Assembly: GCF_026210795.1 (NCBI RefSeq)
Contig: NC_089455.1
Coordinates: 3,038,001 to 3,102,000, forward strand
Reading direction: 5' to 3'
Source of the DNA: Rhizophagus irregularis
Lineage: Eukaryota > Glomeromycota > Glomeromycetes > Glomerales > Glomeraceae
DNA length: 64,000 bases
A program made the translations under genes and the position numbers. The notes under the pieces were generated by a model. It ran no database searches, was not told where the DNA came from, and saw nothing but the letters and a program-made list of their open reading frames with translations. Positions 35,990 through 50,564 of the stretch are shown in pieces. The first letter of the stretch is position 1, and the number at the start of each line of letters is the position of its first letter.

Positions 35990-36214
35990 ATGAGTTTTAC
36001 GGATAGAAGGGCTCCAGCACCGATTAATACAGGAAGTCAAGGAAGCTCGACAACAACAACAACAACATCATCATCATCATCTGCACCTGCACCTGCACCT
36101 GCACCTGTTAACAATTCTAATTCTAATGTTAGCAATTGGCTAAATAGCAGTAATAATACAGGAGACAAAGCTTGGGAAAAGGATTACCAAGAGAAATACC
36201 ATTCTGATAAATAG
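35990..36214 (+). CDS. Small low-complexity protein, function unknown
   Basis: An ATG (35990) opens a 74-residue frame: a short basic start, then Thr and Ser runs from ACA/TCA triplet repeats, an Ala-Pro repeat (GCACCT units), an Asn/Ser stretch, and a distinct polar tail (NWLNSSNNTGDKAWEKDYQE). No signal peptide, membrane segment or domain is seen. The balanced codon use and higher G+C than the surroundings, plus the orderly tail, favour a real gene. It has no introns. A minor share of such frames are repeats read by chance. Confidence 0.5.
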   Translation: MSFTDRRAPAPINTGSQGSSTTTTTTSSSSSAPAPAPAPVNNSNSNVSNWLNSSNNTGDKAWEKDYQEKYHSDK

Positions 36215-37059
36215 CTATTGGATATAATCCTTCTTTAATATTTATTTATTAGTTTTTTTTTTATTGATCTCTATTCAACTATTTATCTTTTTTCTTTGAT
36301 AAAACTTCTGTATTTCAGATTTGTATTTTTTTTATGTATTCATATCATGTATTTATTTTATATTCAATGGTACGTCTAATAAGCCAATGAACTGTTCACC
36401 CAATAAATAAATCTGTGATCCATGTACTGCGCACATAATTTGTTTGCGCAACAATAAATTATCTATTTAAAATTTGAATCATACTTCTTTCACTGAAAAC
36501 TAAAATATAGATAATGGTTACGTTTTCCAGGTTGAAGTTTACACGACAATGACAGTATAGGTTTTTGTTTAAAGATTTAGCCATGAATTCTTTGATTTGC
36601 CACCTAATATGATATATTCGAACGTAATTTATTTTTTGCAATATAACGCGTGATATATACTGCTGATTACATAAACGTTTCTCATAATCCTTATGTAATT
36701 TATTATTTATTGATATGCTTAGCATTATCAAAGTGAAGAAATACAATATCCAACATAATCAATGAAAAAAATAATAACAATCGAATATTAAATATAATCA
36801 CAAATATTTTATTTTAATGATGTAGAAATCAGATATATCAGTTATTAATATGGACAAAAAGATTACCTCCATAAATAGCTATAATATTATTTGATTAACA
36901 AATGTCGTCTTTTGATAAATTTTCTCAACAAAATTGCGGTCACACCATAATGTGTAAAAACATTTAATTAAGAAGCAATTGAAAAAGTAATGATTCTTTC
37001 AGGAGAAATTAAAATCATTTATACTTACTTATTACTTGGTTTTTTAGAATGCGAAATTG
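36215..37059. other. No gene recognised
   Basis: The 3' flank of the small gene, with AATAAA-like signals near 36400, then A/T-rich DNA without a protein-like frame. Confidence 0.4.
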
Positions 37060-37110
37060 TTTTCCTTGTGAAATAATAGATATGAACTGTGCTAGTTTAT
37101 TTAAATTTCA

Positions 37111-37400
37111 AGGCTAATAGCAGGAGCATATCATAATTTGAATTTGTGGAATACTCGAGCAATAACTGATAAAGGTCTATGTGTAATTGCACGATCATGT
37201 TGTAAATTAGAATATCTTAGATACATCTTATTGCAAAGATATTACTGATAAATCTTTGTTTGAAATCGCAGGAAATTGATATGAGTTTTATTTTGCTCAA
37301 GCACATTGGATCACGGATAAATCTGTAAGTTGCATCATAATTCATGTCCAAATTTACAAAATCTTGATATTGGTGTTGTTAATTGATCTGACTCTACTAT
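37111..37400 (+). pseudogene. F-box/LRR-type repeat protein fragment, broken
   Basis: Successive peptides in shifting frames read AITDKGLCVIARSCCKLEYL, then CKDITDKSLFEIAGN, FAQAHWITDKSV and CPNLQNLDIGVVN. The ITDKGL...IA...C..L pattern is the cysteine-containing leucine-rich repeat typical of Grr1/AMN1/FBXL-type proteins. At least two frameshifts and several stops are needed to link the units. No F-box is visible, so this is an internal LRR remnant. Confidence 0.65.
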
Positions 37401-40002
37401 AATTTGCAGGTACATGTATTGAGGAAAAGGTAGGATGAAGAGGTCTCTTTGAGACCAGATGATTATAGTAATAATGTACTCATTTTTTCTATATTTTAAC
37501 TATATAAAAATGCATACATCAAAACTACTTGAGCTTTTTTCACTGGAGTTAATAGCATCTATTCTGGAGTACAGTATCTTCTAAACCAGGATTTGAGAAA
37601 TGCTCACAATATAATAATATATGGGAAAGAAGATTAATCTTGAATGGTTTAAAAGAATAACTTTCACAGATTTTCAATATGATATTAACATAGATGCTAA
37701 TGCAAATTATATTAGTGAGAAATAAAAATAGCATATGTAAAGATAATAGCATTCTTAGATTAGACAGGTTATTAGGTGAATCTTATTTCATATTAAAAGA
37801 GGTTAATCTACATATTATCTTAAATAATGACAAGAAGTATAAAATTGTACCCAGTAAATTTATAGTTATTGGATCAGATTGGCCTGATTAATTTTCTGAT
37901 TTAACCTTAAGAATGCCATAATTGTGAGAAAATAATGCAACAATAAATATATGTAATTCAAAACTATCAATAAACTTATATAGAATAACACCCTGTAAAA
38001 AATCTGATTCGTGTTTTATCTTTCCATGTTTTTTTCATGAATGTATCATTTTAATGGAATTTATAGCCTTAAATCATGGAAATTTTCATCTTACTAATAC
38101 GGATATCCGTGAATGTATCATTTTCACAGAATTTTTATGGAAGACATGGAGAAATAATGGAAATATTTGGATAAAAATTTTTTATAGGGACAAGCTGAAT
38201 CAGTGATCCTCAACTTGAAAGCACCAATTTCTGCATGATGATACATATTTTTTTGTGAATATAGTGATATGCAAAAAATGACAATTATATTATTATTATG
38301 TAACTACTTCAATTTTAATCATATAAATATAAATAAATATGCAAATACCTTATAAATTATAATTAAAATATTATTTTCAAATGAAATTTTTTCCATACTT
38401 TAAATCTTTAATAAAAATTTTAGTTTATTAAACTTTAAAGTGATTTCATCTAGACAAAAAACTTAATATTGAATAAGAAATACATTTCTGAGACAGAAAA
38501 TACATAGTGCTACTTAAATATACTTACTAATAAAAAAATTGGAAATTAAATTTAAAATACTGAACTATATATTTTTAAAGAATTAGTACTTTTACTTATT
38601 TTGGCAATTTAGTTTATTTATTATTAAATTCCAAAAAGAGGAAAGTTGTGTAATATAATGATAGTTGATTTAATTTAATTAATAGTATTATTATATGATT
38701 CAAATGACATAATATTATAAAATAATAATAATCAATTGTAAAAACTAAAAATTAAAAATGAAAAAATAACATAATAATAATAAATAATAACAATAATAAT
38801 TATAATGAAAAAATAATAATTAATTTTAAATTATTGTCAAATTAAATCAAATTCTAATTTAATTTAAACTCAACTTAATTCAGGATTAATTTGTGATTTA
38901 ATATGATATTATATGTAAATTTAAAAGAATATTTTAACATCGTGTTAAAAAAGACCAGTATATTAATTCATATTTAACTTGATTTGACTTAATTTAATAA
39001 TAATTGACTCATTTCAGAGCATATAATCTTTTCTGCAGAAATTAAATTTAACTAGTGTAGGCAATTATATATTTTTTATTATCTTTTTTTGTATTAATAT
39101 TATACTAAATCCTATAATAGAAGTATTAGTATATAAAAAAAATGGTTTTGAAAAATTGAAATACTATATTATGAATGTTTTTGTTGATTTTTCTCTCAAT
39201 TTTTTAAATACTTCTTGTTGTAATATTGTTTATTTATATAGTACATTTTTTTGAGTAATTTATACATTAGTTAAGCAAAATTCTTAATAAAACATTGATA
39301 ATAAAAGAATAATTCTAGAATTTCTTACAATTTACTAATATTTTTTAATTTTAGGTAATTACTCATTTTATCAAACATTTTTGAATTAGGTTTGACTTCT
39401 TCTTTTTTTACAACATAATTTAAGAATTGGAATTTTATAACATTTTTTTGCTTTTAATTTTAAATTTATTTGCTTTTTAAATTTTACTTAAAAATTTTAA
39501 TCAAATATTATATATGTTTTTTAAAAGTCTTTGAATAAATAATAATATTATTAAAATAAATTAAAAAAATTTTTCTTTAATTTGATATAAAATTTTATTC
39601 ATAGCTTGTTTGCTAAAATAGGTACAATTTTTTCTTTTTTAAGTTAAATATTAGATATATTTGAAGACTTATAACATAATAAATATTCCAATCTTTTTGA
39701 ATAATTTGATAGTTATTACAAGTTTTTTTAATCATTTAAAGTTTTACATAAGATTTTATGCTATTAATTATACTAGTATTATTATAACTTTATTGTCTAA
39801 TATATTTCAAATATTTTAAATGTTATTTATGATTATTAATTTGAAATATATTCTTTATCTATTATTTCTGCCATATTGGCGGATTTGTTCACCCTCTAAT
39901 TAACATGTTTATTTTAAGGTACTTTTGTTACACAAATTATTACATAGTGACCTTAATACACTCGACGAACATTAAAAAAATTTTATTTGGTTTTATTAAT
40001 AC
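37401..40002. other. A/T-rich gene desert with one MITE
   Basis: Except for the MITE at 37991-38189, nothing is recognisable. Frames such as 37694-37891 have no domain. The stretch 38640-39850 is almost pure A/T. Confidence 0.4.
37991..38189. mobile_element. CCCTRTAAAAAAT-family MITE, second copy
   Basis: Starts CCCTGTAAAAAATCTGATTC and ends, on the other strand, CCCTATAAAAAATTTTTATC. Inner motifs TGAATGTATCATTTTAATGG and ACGGATATCCGTGAATG match the nested copy at 23673-23872 in opposite orientation. Non-coding. Confidence 0.7.
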
Positions 40003-40179
40003 TATACATGCCACCCAAATTATTTTGGACTGCCGTAATTATAAGTAAAATCCCAAATTCAATTATGACATCCCAAATTATTTTGGCACTTTACATAGTA
40101 AATTATATATAAACTGAATGAATTATGACATCCCAAATTATAATTATGACATCCCAAAATAATTTGGGCAGCATGTATA
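40003..40179. mobile_element. TATACATGYTGCCCAAAT-family MITE, copy 2
   Basis: TATACATGCCACCCAAATTA at the left and TATACATGCTGCCCAAATTA (other strand) at the right. The middle shares ACTTTACATAGTAAATTA and AAACTGAATGAATTA with the copy at 28345-28533, same orientation. Confidence 0.75.
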
Positions 40180-40911
40180 ATTAATACAATAATTTGATAA
40201 ATTTGATAAATAGTTCTTTTAAACCAAAATACAATAAATATTATTCTTAGCAATACTGATAATATCTGTTGTGGAATCTCATTTTATACAATAGCTTCTA
40301 AATCTTTTTTATGTAAAAATCAATAATACATATGCTTACAATTTGTTTGAATATAAAAGTTCCTATTTTATGCAACAAAATAAATAAGAATTAATAATAT
40401 GTTTTGAAAAATGCAAAAAATGGACGATTTTATAAAAGTTATTATAAAAAAAAAATTTTTTAAATATTAAATGAGTCTTAGAATACTTTTATAAATATTC
40501 ATAGCTATTGTGTCTATATAAATTTTTATTTTACTTTTTGTTTTATTAAAACATACTTACTTTCTAATAATACACATTAAAAATACTATGCAAGTGAGAA
40601 ATGGGTTTTTTGTTAATGAAATGGATTTTTTGTGTCTATTTTACATTAAATAATTTAAGTTTCGCAAATGTAGATTTTCACTTGACTTATTATTTAGTCA
40701 AGTGATATTCAATCAGGTAATTTCATGACATTACAAACCGGTTTTAAGTGACAGATATTATGAAAATCATTTAAAATTCAGCATTATGCAAAAGTGAACA
40801 AATCCGCCAATATGCTTTATAAAATAGAACTGTTACTGTATTTTTTTAATTCACTTTTCAATTTTAATTCTTCTATTGAATCAATAATAATATATCTTAT
40901 AAGATTTAACA

Positions 40912-41442
40912 CAGGTCGAAAAGTGAAAAATCAGGCACCAATCGGTCACCAATCAGGTAGCTGATTGGTCGCATTGGTCCACGGTGGTGTCGATTGGCAT
41001 TTTCGCCCGAATACGTCGCCAATCACAGTTTTAGTTTTCTAACTTTTTGATCCAGTGATCAGAAAAGAATGAAATATAGCTCATTGGAATCGTCTTAACA
41101 TGACGAATCTAATGGTAGTAAAATCTCATTTCTAGGATTAATACTTGATGTGAAATTAAGTAAAATATAAAAATAAAAATGTATCATTTATATTTTATTT
41201 AATTTTTTATTAACTATTAATCCTAGAAATGCGATTTTACAACCATTAGATTCGTCTTGCTGAGACGATTCCAATGAGCTATATTTCATTCTTTTCTGAT
41301 CACTGAATCAAAAGTTAGCAAACTGCCTGATTGGTGACGGATTTATGAAAATAACTAATCAGCATTCACGGTCACCAATCAGGTACCTGATTGGTGACCG
41401 ATTGGTGCCTGATTGATGCCTGATTTTTCACTTTTCGACCTG
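40912..41442. mobile_element. CAGGTCGAAAAGTG-family foldback MITE, copy 2
   Basis: CAGGTCGAAAAGTGAAAAATC at the left is mirrored exactly at the right end. Arms carry CCAATCGGTCACCAATCAGG-type motifs, then TAGCTCATTGGAATCGTCTT and TAATGGTAGTAAAATC. Highly similar to 24313-24833, including the central A/T loop. No clear target duplication. Confidence 0.8.
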
Positions 41443-43073
41443 TATAATTTTTGTAAACAAATAATAGGAATTTATTATTAAATTTCTAGTAATTATATTT
41501 TGTTTATAATTAATATTGGCATTAATTTTTTTAACTATTTATTACTGAATAAACCATTATATTTTGTATTTTTGCAGAATTTGTAATGATTATATTAATA
41601 TAAATTTTAATATTTTTTATTTGAATTGGTATTTGTTAAACTATTTTTAAAAATAAAAATTTTTAATCAGTTACATTAATAATTTTAATATTTGTAAGTA
41701 ATTTAATTTTTTTATTGATTTGGTTTAAAAATCTTTTTAAGATGATATATTTAACATCAGCTTTTTTTGATTTAAATATACTGGTTTTTTTTTAATTAAT
41801 TGTTTTAAAATATTCTCATAATAATTAATTAAAGTAAAAGTTAATTCATAAATTCAGTTTATTATAATTCTGAATACTATTTCAGATAAAATAACTGGAT
41901 GTTTTGAATTTAAATAAATCATTAATAAAGGTTTAAATATCAACAATATTAAAAAAAAAGGAATAATATGTATATTATATTCTTTTTATTTTCTCTTTCA
42001 GAATATTTACTATATTAGTATATATATGGGCATTTTGCAGTAGAAAAGGATAAAACTACTAAAAAAATTCAAATTTTCTTTTATATGCCAAAAATATTCC
42101 AAATGCTATAATTTGATCAGATTTTATATTAACTTATTTTTTATTTTTTTTAGTGGTTTTGTTCTTCTCTACTGTAAAGCGTCTATATGCAATATATTGT
42201 ACTAATTTGGTATTATTTCAACATGATATTTGTTTAAAATTAAAAATAAAATATTAAATCTAGAAAAAAGAGTTGCAAAAAGATTGATGTTTTGTATCAG
42301 AGATTTCTTTATATTATATCATCTATATAAAAGATTTATAATAGCTATATAAATATGTAAGCATTTAATATGATTGTAATATTTGCTTTATAAATACTTA
42401 TAATTTTAGTTTATTGTTTTATAATTTTATGAATAGTTATTCAATTACCATTTTTTATTTTATTAAATTTGTTAATACTTAATATAATAAATACTATTAT
42501 CAGCAAGTACCAAAGTATTATACTTTGAAATATATTATAAAAAATAGTCAATTAGCATGTAAATATATATTAGTTTATATAAATAATTTAAAAGTTACTT
42601 AAAATTATTTTATTTATTATAGGATTAGTAGTCATAGATACTGTCAAGGTAACTTTATATCTGATAATATATATATCATGTAATATTACTTTTAATATAT
42701 ATTTAAATAATTATGATTTTACTATACCAGATTTTTCATAAAATATGTTTAAGTAATAATAATAATAAAGCTATTTTTATATTATTATGACCATAAATTT
42801 TCAATGCTATACATTTTAACAATTTTGTATAAACATCTGAATCTCAAGTATTATGTTTATTTGTCATCTTGCTTTTTAAATTGTTGAATATATTGACCTT
42901 TTAAATAAACATAAAAATAAACTAGTAGTATTCTGATAATCTTGATGTCTAAAATTATTTTATTTGTTATAAAATCATGAGTCACAGAAACTATCAAGCT
43001 AACTCTAGAATTACTATGTTTGGTAATATATATTTGATACTAGAATTTTTCATAAAATATATGGGTAAGTGTT
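41443..43073. other. A/T-rich gene desert
   Basis: No frame with protein character and no clear TIR pair. A duplicated block of about 250 bp is suggested by similar text near 42770-42930 and 43250-43440 (TAATAATAATAAAGTTATTTT, TTAAATAAACAT..AATAAACTAGTAGT). Confidence 0.4.
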
Positions 43074-43207
43074 GGAAAAAGGGATTAAATTGACAAAATT
43101 TTTTTCAAAATAACAAATATTCTGGATCAAATAATTAGATCTATATTTATTTTACTTATAAATTTTTTGAAAAAAATTTCAATTTGATACTTTTTTTTAG
43201 CATTCAT
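43074..43207. repeat. Short TIR repeat, copy 2 of 2
   Basis: Matches the repeat at 8541-8675: TGTTGGAAAAAGGGATTAAA at the left and TTTCAATTTGATACTTTTTT at the right, which are mutually inverted. About 134 bp, non-coding. Confidence 0.55.
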
Positions 43208-44217
43208 CTTCATATGTTCAAGTTTTCTCTAATTTTTAATATGTTTTCAATCAATAATAATAATAAAGTTATTTTTATAATATCATTATAGTAACTAAAA
43301 ATTTCCAGTATTATACATTTTAAAAATTTTGTATAAATATTTGGATCTTAAATATATTTTATTTATTATCTTACTTTTTAATCTATTAAATATATTAACT
43401 TTTTAAATAAATATCAGTTAATAAACTAGTAGTATTCTGATAATTTTGATATAGTAATTTAAATTTAATTTATATATACAGTAAATAAATTAATATTATA
43501 AAATTGAATTTCATTTAATTAAAGTAAAAATTAATTTGAAAATTATATAAAGAATTTTTTTAATTTTTTTACTATAAGGTATTTAATTTTGGGTATTTTT
43601 AAATAAATTATTAAATTGTCTTTTATTAGTATAAACTGTCAATATAAAGATAATTTAATGATCAATAATGATTGATATGATATTAAATTAAATATAAATA
43701 TCATTATAAAACTAATCTCATTTTTTAAAACTAGTTTATACAAAATGGTATATAAAAAAGTAAAAGTTATTAAACTAAACAAATCATTATCTATATCTAT
43801 ATCTATATCTATATCTATACTTACTATATAATAATTGTTTTATGTGTACCCTGTATAAATAAATTTGAATTGCGTAACATCGCTCCCATTGGGCACTTTA
43901 TCACGTGACGTTATACGAACTTCCAAAAAAGGAAATTTTGCTTCCCACAAAAATAGGGAATTTTGGTTTCACAAATACTCCAAAAAAGGAAATTTCTGCG
44001 CCGATCACATAATTCCGGCCAGAATTAATTGTTACATACAGGTCACGCTTTTTATATGTATGTATACCGTTGCAAAGCAATGGGTTAACGGCTAATTAAA
44101 TATAATAAAGCTATTGTAATTTATATACAATTAAGCAAAAGAAACAGGTCAATATCTATACTCTAAAAAATAGAAGAAATGAAGCAGCAATTATTAAATT
44201 TTCAAATATATATATAT
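43208..44217. other. No gene; TATATC microsatellite
   Basis: Contains a (TATATC)n microsatellite near 43786-43820. A short, less A/T-rich patch at 43870-44095 includes twice the motif CCAAAAAAGGAAATTT, but no recognisable protein. Confidence 0.4.
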
Positions 44218-44713
44218 ATTGTGCCTTAGATTGATTCTTGCCTCAGATTGAAGCTCACGCACATCAGATTGAGATTGTCATCTGACACACCTCAATTGCT
44301 AATAAAAATGAGCTATAATTAAACATCAAAATTTCCAATTTTAATATATTTTTAAGTACTAAGTAAACTTTTTATCATTATTTTAAGTATACAATCCTAA
44401 AATTTCAGATTAATTGGAATCATACTCATTAAATTTTTTCATTTGAAAAATGACCTAAAATTTAATGATTTTTCAGATAAAATACAAGTATAAACTTCAA
44501 TATAAATCAGATTTACATAAAAATTTCAGGAAACATGTAACTCATTATGGCACACAAATTTGTTTATATAACAAAAAGTGGTTTAATTAATGAGAAAAAA
44601 AGTTTACTTATAACAGACTTTATCGAATGATTCAAATGAGGTGCGTCAGGTGACAATCTCAATCTGAGATGCGTGAGCTTCAATCTGAGGCAAGAATCAA
44701 TCTGAGGCGCAAC
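44218..44713. mobile_element. TIR element with ~75-bp arms, 496 bp
   Basis: TTGTGCCTTAGATTGATTCT... at the left is mirrored by GTTGCGCCTCAGATTGATTC... from the right. Arms continue through TGCCTCAGATTGAAGCTCAC, CAGATTGAGATTGTCA and CACCTCA with few mismatches. CTCAGATTGA-type motifs repeat inside each arm. A/T-rich middle, no coding. Flanked by TATATA tracts, so the target duplication cannot be read. Confidence 0.8.
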
Positions 44714-45532
44714 ATATATATTTATAATAAAAGAGAAAGGGATTAAAATTTAAATGCACTTGCATTTTAAATATGCCTTCTTTTTGGAAATTTTTATATA
44801 ATAAAAATGCTGATTATTCTATTATGTGATACTGGAGAAATACTTATAAATGAATTCATATTATATATATATTTTTATCTTCTCTACAATTTTACTTACT
44901 ATGGCAAAAAGAGTTTAAATTTTAAAACTTCATTTTTGACTTATACCATAAGGGTTATTCAAATGCAGGTATGTTTAAAATTTAAACTTAAAGAGAAATA
45001 GTATAAAGGTTTTTAAAAACTATTAAAATATAATTCCATTTATTTATTTTATTTTACAATATTTTTTTTTTTATATTAAAGTCAAATCAAAAAATTCCAA
45101 TTAAAAAATTTTTTTCTAATAATCAAATAAATATATATAAGTTGAAAATAAAAATTAAAGTTGAAATTACATCATAATATATAATTTCAAATTGTTGTAA
45201 AATAATTTCATTAATATTAATGAATCATATATCATTTAAATTCTTTCAATAATATGAATTGAAGTTATTAGAATCTGATCACTAAATATGTCTAAACATT
45301 TAAGTATGAATAAAATGGTAGTAATAATTTCATTCTGAATTATAATACCAATTAAATTATAATTTTTATGACTGGTAATTTGTTGAAGAATTTTTAAAAT
45401 TTTAAAAAGGTTTTATTTTATTATTGGGTATAATTTACATTAATAAATAGTAATTCATAAATTATAATATAACTGTTATTTAGAAAACTTCATTTATTTT
45501 ATTTATTTTAAGATATTTAGTAGTAATTTATT

Positions 45533-46360
45533 TCATTTTTTGTAGGCATTTTTAATAGACTTTACAAAATCCTTGTCAGAATTTCCATCAGGACAATCAT
45601 ACCAATCTCCTCCATCTCTGATACATCTCTTATGTCCATCAATAAAGATCGTGCAACTTACGTTTGCTTGATTTGCTTTTGATTTCTGAACACTTTTAAT
45701 AAATAAATTTAAACCAGTATCAGAATTTACGCATTTATCTATTGGATCATAATCCTGTCCAACTTCTTCAGAACATTGTTTAGCCCATTCATGTGAGCCA
45801 ATACGATCAAACGAGCGATGAATGCACATGAGATAATTGAAAAAAGTTAATTGATTTGAATTAACTTCTTGGAAACAAAGTTCTTGAATGTTTCCTTTGT
45901 TAGAGAAAAGATAATTCCATTCTTAGTAAAAGAAGAGAGAACAAACAAATTTGAAGTTTCCTTTGATATATACCATTGCATTCTAGATCTCCATGTTTAC
46001 ATGTAGCTCCATATGTAGCAGAAGAATTTAATGTAGCAATATAATTGGTTTTAAAAGTTGAAATGTCGTTTACTTCTTTTACTATTTATTTCCGCAATAA
46101 CGAAAATTCATTTTTAAAAATATAAATAATACAAATTATATTGTGATCAATTGCATGTTTTACATACCAACATCTGCCATAACTTCTTCGCACGCGACGG
46201 CGTCTGGACAACGGCTCATTACAAATAACTCCACGGGAATCTTTTCCCTTTCGTGATCATTTTGTTCTTTCGTCGGAACATTTAAAAGTTTTCCTAAAAT
46301 ATAAAGAAAATAAATAAAAATAAGAAGTAACAAGATGGAACGACAAACATGTGTTTCCAT
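45533..46360 (-). CDS. GILT-like thiol reductase family protein
   Basis: Three exons on the minus strand, 46360-46168, 46081-45974 and 45894-45533, join in frame into about 220 residues. Residues 5-25 are a hydrophobic signal peptide or anchor. The core begins PVELFVMSRCPDAVACEEV, and the GILT hallmark CKHGDLECNGN is formed across the second splice. Further paired Cys (LCFQE, MCIH, QCSEE, KCVN, SCTIF, RCIRDG, DCPDG) fit a secreted or lysosomal/vacuolar disulfide-rich protein. GILT enzymes reduce disulfides in acidic compartments using a CxxC site. Here that site is replaced by CPDAVAC (Cys-x5-Cys), so normal reductase chemistry is uncertain. The gene is divergent from MCM7. Confidence 0.85.
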
Positions 46361-47024
46361 TGTTATATCATAAAAAGCAAAATACCGAAGAAATTATTTA
46401 ATGACGTGTTATTTATATTTAACTTTCACAATTAAAATCATGTCAACCAATTTCAGCCAATCAATGAAAAAAACGATTAGGCGGCAAATTCCTTTAAATA
46501 TGAGGACATTGCTACAAGCATCGATCTTGCTATCAGGGTTTCAGAGATTGAAATTGAACAGAGTTTATGGTCATGTGATTTTTACTATTATCCAAAATCA
46601 GTTTTTCAAACATAATTTAAGATTAAGACATGCCAAATGAAAAAATACATCTGAGCTAATTATCATCAAACTTTACACAAGTCACTGATCAAGGAATCTA
46701 TTTTATTAGTCATGATATATTCGGAAAGGTATAAATACATATAAAAATTGTTTTAAAGCAATGTTTTAAAATCCGAGTTTTATAGACGAGTTTGAACTTC
46801 TTAATAATATACCAAGGAACAATCTTCCTGACCTATCAAGATCGATACTTTTGCAACATTGCCTTTCTTGTGGCTGAACACAACGATCTGCAACCACGAG
46901 ATTGATATCCTAAATAATCACGTTGGCAAATATTTGAAATATTTGAGCGTGAGCGGCCGAGTTTCTGAGCGAGCATAACAAAATAAATTTCAATTTTACA
47001 CAATTAATTCTTTAAAAAGAAGTT
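46361..47024. promoter_or_regulatory. Divergent GILT-like/MCM7 promoter region
   Basis: 664 bp separate the two start codons. The short frame at 46401-46640 has no recognisable domain. Near 46930-46975 lies a G/C-richer patch (GAGCGTGAGCGGCCGAGTTT) close to the MCM7 start that may hold the core promoter. No TATA box was assigned. Confidence 0.4.
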
Positions 47025-49843
<2,819 letters not shown>

Positions 49844-50077
49844 ATTATATAGACGATAAAATTTTGGGTCAAAAAAAATTGTCAACCTATTTTTAATGTT
49901 TTAAAAATATGAATTATACAATAATAAACAATTATCTAGATTGACAAAAAAAACTAGTTCTACACAGTTGATGAGTAAGCTTTCTTACTTTCATATGATT
50001 ATTATAATAATAAATCTAACATAAATTTGATTGTGTCGTTTGAATGAACCATAACTCGACTTCTCGAAAAATAAACT

Positions 50078-50564
50078 TTATTTGAGGTCATCATCGTCGA
50101 AATCATCAGGGAAGTCTAGTTGAATTGCAAAATAAATTAAAGTCAATAAAGAAAGGTTAATTTAATTCGAAATTTTTTTATTACCGTTGAAAAAATCTTG
50201 ATCCACCGTTTTATCTCCTTGTTGATTTTGTCGATGATGAGCGCCACCTTTATGATGTGGATGAGGACTTGGAAAAAAACTTTCTTCATAACCTCCATGA
50301 TGACCATGATGGCTACTGCCTTCTCTCATATAACTTGACTGAGGATGATAGGAAGGACCGGCTGTCCCATCTAGCTGTCCATCTTCGTATTCATCCATTG
50401 CCATAGGATCAAAGTAATCATCTAATTAAACCATAAATTTTAAATAAATTCTTCGTTAGAACACATTACGTCGTTGTTTATTTGTTCAAAAAAACAGTTC
50501 GAACTATAATACTAACAGCATTTAGAACTTTTAACTTACCGTCACCTTCTGGCATTTGAGACAT
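50078..50564 (-). CDS. COPS9: COP9 signalosome subunit 9 (CSNAP) orthologue with His-rich insert
   Basis: Three exons on the minus strand (50564-50540, 50421-50185, 50115-50078) join in frame into about 99 residues. The start MSQMPEGDDDYFDP resembles the MFPEGAG start of animal COPS9. The end DQDFFNDFPDDFDDDDLK matches the conserved acidic C-terminal FFNDFEDLFDDDD signature that docks CSN9 onto the signalosome. Animal COPS9 is only about 57 residues; the extra length here is a His/Gly/Ser/Gln-rich linker (residues ~35-80). The COP9 signalosome removes Nedd8 from cullins. The last exon adds just 12 residues, including the key acidic tail. An upstream in-frame basic stretch (KRKRISKN) has no ATG and may be 5' UTR or a spliced exon. 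Convergent with MCM7. Confidence 0.8.

Noticed and set aside
46401-46640. Open frame between the GILT-like gene and MCM7
   Set aside because: No domain is seen and it lies in a short divergent promoter region; coding character is poor.
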